Source: Gallionella sp. (GTDB taxonomy: Bacteria > Pseudomonadota > Gammaproteobacteria > Burkholderiales > Gallionellaceae). Taken from it: a stretch of 8,950 nt of DNA. A program made the translations under genes and the position numbers. This document shows positions 4,865 through 8,950 of the stretch, in pieces. The notes under the pieces were generated by a model. The model worked only from the letters and a program-made list of their open reading frames with translations. It was not told the DNA's origin and made no database searches. Every line of letters begins with the position of its first letter. Position 1 is the stretch's first letter. The stretch spans positions 1 through 8,950 of the forward strand of contig JANLID010000139.1 of assembly GCA_024654105.1 (NCBI GenBank). Direction: 5' to 3'.

Positions 4865-6757
4865 ATGTTCGACTTTGTTCATGAAAATAAACGGTTGGTG
4901 CAGATAGTTTTGGCGCTCATCATATTGCCGTTTGCATTCTGGGGGGTGGATTCGTACAACAAATCCGGGAATAGTGCAGAAGTTGTTGCCACGGTAAATG
5001 ATGCAAAAATTACTCAGCGGGAGTTTGAGTATGCGCTACGCCAGCAGCAGGATCGCCTGCGTCAAATAATGGGAGCAAATTTTGATGCAGCGATGCTTGA
5101 CAATCCCGGAATGAAACGTGCAGCGATAGATAATCTGGTCGAACAGCGTTTGCTGGTCGAACATGCCCGGAGCGCCGGTTTGGCAATTGTAGATGAGCAG
5201 GTGGCGCAAGTCATACATGGCATTGAAGCATTTCAGGATAATGGCAAATTCGATAAAAAACGCTATGAAACGGCGCTGGCGAGCCAGAACATGTCGCCGC
5301 TGATGTTTGAAACGCGTTTGCGCGATGAATTGCTCGGCCGGCAGATGCGTGATGCCTATGTGCAAAACGGATTTGTCTCGAATGGGGTAGCGGATAACAT
5401 CATCCGCCTCAACGAGCAGCAACGGACGGTAAGCGTATCGGCCATATCATTTCAGTCCTACCTCGCGCAAGCGAAAGTGGATGAGGCTGCGCCAAAAAAA
5501 TATTACGAGCAGAATCAGAAAGAGTTTCAGGTTCAAGAGCAGGCGAAAGTCGAATATGTAAAGTTCTCGGTAAATGATTTACTGGCAAGAGTCGAGGTAA
5601 GCGCAGAGGATGTGCGCAAATACTATGACGAACATCAGAATGATTTTGGCGCCACCGAAGAGCGTCAGGCAGCGCATATCCTGATTACTGTAGCCGCAGC
5701 CGCACCGCAAGCCGAGCAGGATGCAGCCAGAGCGCAGGCAGAGAAACTGCTGCAACAAGTCCGGCAGAATCCGGCCAGATTTGCCGAGCTGGCCAAACAG
5801 AATTCACAAGATCCAGGCTCTGCTGCAAATGGCGGTGACTTGGGATTTTTTGGTCGCAGCATGATGGTAAAGCCGTTCGAGGATGCCGCATTTGCGCTCA
5901 AGCAAGACGAGATCAGCGGGCTGGTGAAATCGGATTTCGGCTATCACATCATTAAACTGCTCGCAGTTAAACCTGCCAGGCTTTTGTCGTTTGATGAGGC
6001 GCAAGAAGGCATCCTGAAAAAACTGCGCCAGCAAAAGGCCACCGACATGTTTGCCGAGTTGGCGGAGAAATTCAGCAATGCCGTTTACGAGCAAAGCGAT
6101 ACACTGAAGCCGGCAGCCGATCTGGTCGGTGCTAAGATTGAGCAAAGCGGATGGCTAGTCAAGGGGGCAACGACGGACGAACCCTGGACGGCAAAAATGT
6201 TGCAGGAAATTTTTACCGACGAGACGGTGAAGAATAAACGCAACACTGCTGCGATCGAGGTGGCGACCAATACGCTGGTTGCTGCACGGATTCTGGAATA
6301 CAAACCGGCCAGCATACGCACGCTGGACGAAGTGCTGGAAACGATTCGTCAAAAATTATCGCATCAGCAGGCATTGGAGTTGGCCGCAAAACAGGGTGGA
6401 GCGTTGCTGGAACAGTTACAGCGCGGCGATAAGCCCGTGGTGAGCTGGGCTGCCGCACAGACCGTTACGCGCGCGCGACATGGCTCACTGAATGCGGATA
6501 TGATTCGAAAGGTATTCCAGGCGGATGCGACCGGATTGCCGCAGTATGTTGGAGCGGAAACACCACAGGATGGCTATGTGCTGGTGCGCATAGACGCCGT
6601 CAAGGAAGCCGAAAAACCCGATGACAAGAAACGCGCCGGCTACGCACAACAAATGCGCCAACTGACCGGTGAGGAAATGCTCCGCGCTTATCTGGCCGAT
6701 GCCAAACAACAGGCCGCTATCAAGGTAAATCTTCCTGAGACGGTTGAGCAACCCTGA
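4865..6757 (+). CDS. ppiD: PpiD-like membrane-anchored periplasmic chaperone / peptidyl-prolyl isomerase
   Basis: A 630-residue protein close to the length of E. coli PpiD (623). A short cytoplasmic N-terminus (MFDFVHENKR) precedes one membrane helix at about 11-28 (LVQIVLALIILPFAFWGV). The rest would lie in the periplasm, where PpiD assists proteins leaving the Sec translocon. A SurA-like N-terminal chaperone region at about 35-200 (VNDAKITQREFEYALRQQQ) is followed by a parvulin domain at about 268-366. That domain shows His271 in AAHILI, NGGDLGFFGRSMMVKPFE, and His361 in FGYHIIKL. It looks more canonical than the poorly active E. coli domain, so isomerase activity is plausible but unproven. 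A long helical C-terminal region completes it. GGTG (4853-4856) is a modest ribosome binding site 8 bases before the ATG. No clear promoter was identified in the short gap after the upstream terminator. Confidence 0.93.
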   Translation: MFDFVHENKRLVQIVLALIILPFAFWGVDSYNKSGNSAEVVATVNDAKITQREFEYALRQQQDRLRQIMGANFDAAMLDNPGMKRAAIDNLVEQRLLVEHARSAGLAIVDEQVAQVIHGIEAFQDNGKFDKKRYETALASQNMSPLMFETRLRDELLGRQMRDAYVQNGFVSNGVADNIIRLNEQQRTVSVSAISFQSYLAQAKVDEAAPKKYYEQNQKEFQVQEQAKVEYVKFSVNDLLARVEVSAEDVRKYYDEHQNDFGATEERQAAHILITVAAAAPQAEQDAARAQAEKLLQQVRQNPARFAELAKQNSQDPGSAANGGDLGFFGRSMMVKPFEDAAFALKQDEISGLVKSDFGYHIIKLLAVKPARLLSFDEAQEGILKKLRQQKATDMFAELAEKFSNAVYEQSDTLKPAADLVGAKIEQSGWLVKGATTDEPWTAKMLQEIFTDETVKNKRNTAAIEVATNTLVAARILEYKPASIRTLDEVLETIRQKLSHQQALELAAKQGGALLEQLQRGDKPVVSWAAAQTVTRARHGSLNADMIRKVFQADATGLPQYVGAETPQDGYVLVRIDAVKEAEKPDDKKRAGYAQQMRQLTGEEMLRAYLADAKQQAAIKVNLPETVEQP

Positions 6758-6776
6758 TCTGATCTGTTGTCGACAA

Positions 6777-6810
6777 AGTAAAAACGCCACCTTCGAGTGG
6801 CGTTTTTACT
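6777..6810. terminator. Bidirectional terminator between ppiD and the fabI remnant
   Basis: AGTAAAAACGCCAC (6777-6790) and GTGGCGTTTTTACT (6797-6810) form a perfect 14-bp stem around the loop CTTCGA. The arms carry an A-run on the left and a T-run on the right, so the element can terminate in both directions. This fits the convergent arrangement of ppiD (+) and the fabI remnant (-). Confidence 0.92.
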
Positions 6811-6824
6811 GGAAAACAGCGCGG

Positions 6825-7286
6825 TTATGCCTTGGTCGTACCAAAAGCGGTGGTGTTGAAACCGCCGTCCACGTAGCCAATCTCACCGGTGATACCGCTG
6901 GCCAGCTCGCTGCATAGAAAGGCGGCGGCATTGCCGACTTCTTCAATGGTCACATTGCGTTTGAGCGGCGCGTGCTTCTCGTTGTAGCTGAGCAATTTGC
7001 CGAATTGGCAATGCCGGCCGCAGCCGGTGTCTCGATCAGTTCGGCAGGAATGCCATTCACGCGTATCCCCTTGCGTCCCGGTTGCATTGCCAGATAACGC
7101 ACGCTGGCTTCCAGGCTGGCCTTGGCCATACCCATTACATTGTAGTGCGGTATGGTGCGCACCGCGCCGAGATAGCTCACCGATTCCGCCACCCTCGCGG
7201 TGCATTGCCTGAGCGACTCCGTAAGCTATCGAGCGGCTGCTGATCATGCCGGTAATCAGAATGCGTTTGTTGGCCAGAAATCCCGT
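6825..7286 (-). pseudogene. fabI: Degraded enoyl-ACP reductase (fabI) with internal deletion and frameshift
   Basis: The minus strand encodes pieces of FabI, the NADH-dependent enoyl-[ACP] reductase of fatty-acid synthesis, a short-chain dehydrogenase of about 260 residues. The N-terminal piece GFLANKRILITGMISSRS..AYGVAQAMHREG matches the cofactor-binding start. Its expected ATG reads ACG (7284-7286). The sequence then jumps, near 7179-7195, to SYLGAVRTIPHYNVMGMAKA in another frame, so roughly 110 codons are missing. That piece keeps the catalytic Tyr/Tyr/Lys set but has IPAELIET where ISAGPIKT is usual. A one-base loss near 7001-7007 restores the first frame for LLSYNEKHAPLKRNVTIEEV and DGGFNTTAFG, ending at a stop at 6825-6827. 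It is a relic of a real gene and cannot make a working enzyme. A 140-codon open frame (start 7247) spans it by chance. Confidence 0.9.
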
Positions 7287-7705
7287 GTTGTTTCTCTATG
7301 AATGGTTGGTCAAAAGTGGAGATGATGCTTTATCACATTCAGACTCGTGCAGGGGGAAGATACCATGAGCAGTCAATCCTGTGAGGTAACACGAGAATGT
7401 GCTGTAAATATCAGGGTGCGACAATATGCCGCATTCCAATTTCAAAAAACATGATTGACAATGCGACCCGCCAAAAGGAACACATCACATTGTTTCTCTG
7501 TATTCGCGAATGGGTATTTCCCGTGCTCTTTGCACGTGGGCAGCGTGCTTTGCTGTTTTGGTTTTAATCTTGGCACGCAGTTTTTGCGCCTTACAGTGAA
7601 CCCCAGTGGTTTTGTTGCCGGGGCAAGTATAGGGCGCGCGGAGTTAAGTATTATTTTTCTGGCAGGCATGGTTTTGGACATAACTCAAATCAAGAGGGTT
7701 GCATC
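7287..7705. other. 419-base stretch with no recognised gene
   Basis: This gap between the fabI remnant and the lipoprotein holds no protein I recognise. Seen in it: a possible short ORF at 7365-7454, an isolated TTGACA (7455-7460) without a good -10 at normal spacing, a bulged hairpin CCCGTGC/GCACGTGGG (7520-7540), and an AT-rich patch with TATTAT (7649-7654) that might be a -10 for the downstream gene but lacks a convincing -35. No further fabI sequence was seen beyond 7286. Confidence 0.5.
7365..7454 (+). CDS. Possible 29-residue small ORF, unknown
   Basis: ATG at 7365 is preceded by the purine-rich AGGGGGAAG (7351-7359), a good ribosome binding site. The peptide starts MSSQSCEVTRECAVN and stops at TGA 7452-7454. 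No domain or signal peptide is recognised. The same frame stays open after the TGA until 7709, where its stop overlaps the lipoprotein ATG. It may therefore be a short leader, a broken longer gene or chance. Confidence 0.2.
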   Translation: MSSQSCEVTRECAVNIRVRQYAAFQFQKT

Positions 7706-8950
7706 ATGAGCATTTCAAGGAAGGTCGCTGTTAAACGAACACTTATTCGGCTTGCTACGGCGGGTCTGGTGTCTGGTTTGCTGCTGGCGGGGTGTGGCGG
7801 GGGCACGTCTTCGGTGGCTCCTGGTGGAACTGGCATGACAACCGGCATGACATTGGGAGGTTCTTTGCAAGGCTATTCCGGCGGCTTTATGCCCGCCAGT
7901 ATTGCAGATACATTCGATCTGATGGTCGGTGCACCCGGCGCCACAAACAGGAAAGGTGCGCTGCTGATTTATAAGAATGGATCGGGGGTTCCTACCGCTG
8001 TCGAGGGCATGGCTGCGGGCGACTATTTCGGCAGTTCCTTCGCCGACCTTGGCAACATAACGGGCATTGCCGGGAAAAATTACTTTGCCGTCGGTGCGAT
8101 ACATGCCACCGGCAGCGCACCTCTATCGGGCGCGGTGTATGTCTATGAACGCACCGCCACTGGCGGCACTCTAGTGGCAACGCTCAAAGGTGACCAGGCA
8201 CTGGATCGCTTCGGTTTTGCCGTCGCCTCCGGCGATCTCAACGGGGACGGGATCAATGACATTGTTGTTGTCGCGCCCTATACGTTTACATCTGAGCCGG
8301 GAGACACGGCGAGCGGTTACCAATCGGGCGCCACTTACGTCTATTTCGGCAGTGCCACGCTGCCTGCGACGCCCGCACCTGACGTGACGATCCAGGGCGC
8401 GATCTCTGCCAATCCTGCGATCGGTGATGTCAATGGCGACGGTATAACGGATCTCCTTGCCCCCGCCTCTGGCAAAGTGCGCGTGTTTTTCGGCGGCGCC
8501 GACTTTCAGGCTCGTGTTGGCGTTCCCGATGTTGTAGCGAATGCCGAGTTCACTGCCGGCGGCAATGCGGTCGCGTACCTCGGTGACGTGAATGGCGACG
8601 GCTTTGGGGATGTCGCTGTCTCCAACTCGGCTGCCAAGAACACGGCGAATGCGATAACGGGTGCGGTGTATATTTACAGAGGCAGTGCAACACTATCCGG
8701 TACGCTTGCTGCTAGCGCTGCAGCGGCAACTATCTGGGGTGCGGGAGGCGAATTCGATAAATTCGGTTCGTCTATCGCGCTGGTTGGCGAGGAAACCCAG
8801 GACATTCTGGTTGGAGCCCCTTGGGCAGCAGGTGGTACGGTAGCTGCACCGCTGGCAGATGGTGGCAATATTTATCGCTTCTCTCTTGCCCCGCTTGACC
8901 CGCTTTCCCAGACGGCGACTCCACTTGCCATTGGCACAATCCTCACCACC
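7706..8950 (+). CDS. Outer-membrane-type lipoprotein with FG-GAP (integrin alpha-like) repeats, partial
   Basis: The frame from ATG 7706 is open to the window edge, giving 415 residues without a stop. GAGGG (7694-7698) is a good ribosome binding site at 7-base spacing. The N-terminus is a lipoprotein signal: positively charged MSISRKVAVKR, a hydrophobic stretch, and lipobox LLAGC with the acylated Cys30. The residue after Cys is Gly, so outer-membrane sorting is expected. About six beta-propeller blades follow, with FG-GAP signatures DYFGSS, DRFGFAV and DKFGSSI and repeated VGAP-like strands. Calcium-binding loops of the DxNGDGxxD type start at residues 177, 241 and 294. Such propellers usually mediate adhesion or ligand binding at the cell surface, but the ligand here is unknown. 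The codon usage looks normal for a real gene; antisense ORFs over it are shadows. Confidence 0.88.
   Translation, partial: MSISRKVAVKRTLIRLATAGLVSGLLLAGCGGGTSSVAPGGTGMTTGMTLGGSLQGYSGGFMPASIADTFDLMVGAPGATNRKGALLIYKNGSGVPTAVEGMAAGDYFGSSFADLGNITGIAGKNYFAVGAIHATGSAPLSGAVYVYERTATGGTLVATLKGDQALDRFGFAVASGDLNGDGINDIVVVAPYTFTSEPGDTASGYQSGATYVYFGSATLPATPAPDVTIQGAISANPAIGDVNGDGITDLLAPASGKVRVFFGGADFQARVGVPDVVANAEFTAGGNAVAYLGDVNGDGFGDVAVSNSAAKNTANAITGAVYIYRGSATLSGTLAASAAAATIWGAGGEFDKFGSSIALVGEETQDILVGAPWAAGGTVAAPLADGGNIYRFSLAPLDPLSQTATPLAIGTILTT

Noticed and set aside
6825..7247. 140-codon minus-strand open frame as an intact gene
   Set aside because: Its middle third is nonsense in this frame while a neighbouring frame reads SYLGAVRTIPHYNVMG. 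It is open only because two frame changes cancel in the fabI relic.
7455..7460. Perfect TTGACA -35 box
   Set aside because: No acceptable -10 hexamer lies 16-18 bases downstream (that position reads GAACAC).
7571..7587. Sigma-54-like sequence TTGGCACG...TTTTTGC upstream of the lipoprotein
   Set aside because: The GG and GC elements are 12 bases apart instead of the strictly required 10, so it should not bind sigma-54 productively.
7455..7709. 84-codon plus-strand ORF starting with TTG before the lipoprotein
   Set aside because: It has no ribosome binding site at its TTG, a Cys/Phe-rich composition and no recognisable domain. It is kept only as a low-interest observation because of the ATGA overlap.
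7715..8104. 129-codon minus-strand ORF over the lipoprotein start
   Set aside because: The plus strand has a ribosome binding site, lipobox and FG-GAP repeats through the same bases, so the antisense frame is a by-product of codon bias.

Overview
The window looks like a chromosomal segment from a betaproteobacterium. GC is moderate by eye. The gene order clpX, lon, hupB, tRNA-Val, tRNA-Asp, ppiD, fabI-like is a familiar betaproteobacterial neighbourhood. The protein sequences and a partly degraded inverted repeat of the 'TTCGA..GCTCAG' type would fit a Nitrosomonadales/Gallionellaceae-like organism, but that finer placement is only a guess.

Layout. Positions 1-178 hold the 3' end of a gene for a large secreted repeat protein. 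clpX (218-1468) follows with no clpP in front of it. A 243-base gap before the lon ATG contains a stem-loop on the clpX stop codon, an imperfect inverted repeat, a second palindrome and a near-consensus heat-shock (sigma-32) promoter. lon (1712-4138) follows, then a sigma-70-type promoter and a leader carrying a 15-bp tandem duplication ahead of hupB (GTG start, 4299-4571). Only 13 bases later come tRNA-Val(UAC) and tRNA-Asp(GUC), closed by a strong intrinsic terminator at 4755-4779. ppiD (4865-6757) has a leader with an AU-rich hairpin and a 12-codon peptide with a very good ribosome binding site. A 14-bp-stem terminator (6777-6810) lies between ppiD and a convergent, clearly broken fabI (6825-7286, minus strand). 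After a 419-base stretch with little recognisable content, a lipoprotein with integrin-type FG-GAP beta-propeller repeats starts at 7706 and runs off the window.

How it fits together. The core is a protein-quality-control block. ClpX unfolds proteins for ClpP, Lon is the second ATP-dependent protease and appears to be heat-shock controlled, and PpiD is a membrane-anchored periplasmic chaperone with a parvulin domain. HU and two tRNA genes sit inside the block. Both edges carry genes for exported, repeat-rich proteins, and the fabI at the right edge is decayed. This suggests that the conserved block is bounded by rearranged or fast-evolving DNA.

I found no CRISPR array, transposase, phage gene or obvious new defence system. 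The most interesting items are the fabI pseudogene (lost start, large internal deletion and a frameshift), the leader hairpin/peptide of ppiD, the lon heat-shock promoter with adjoining palindromes, the separation of clpX from clpP, and the FG-GAP lipoprotein.
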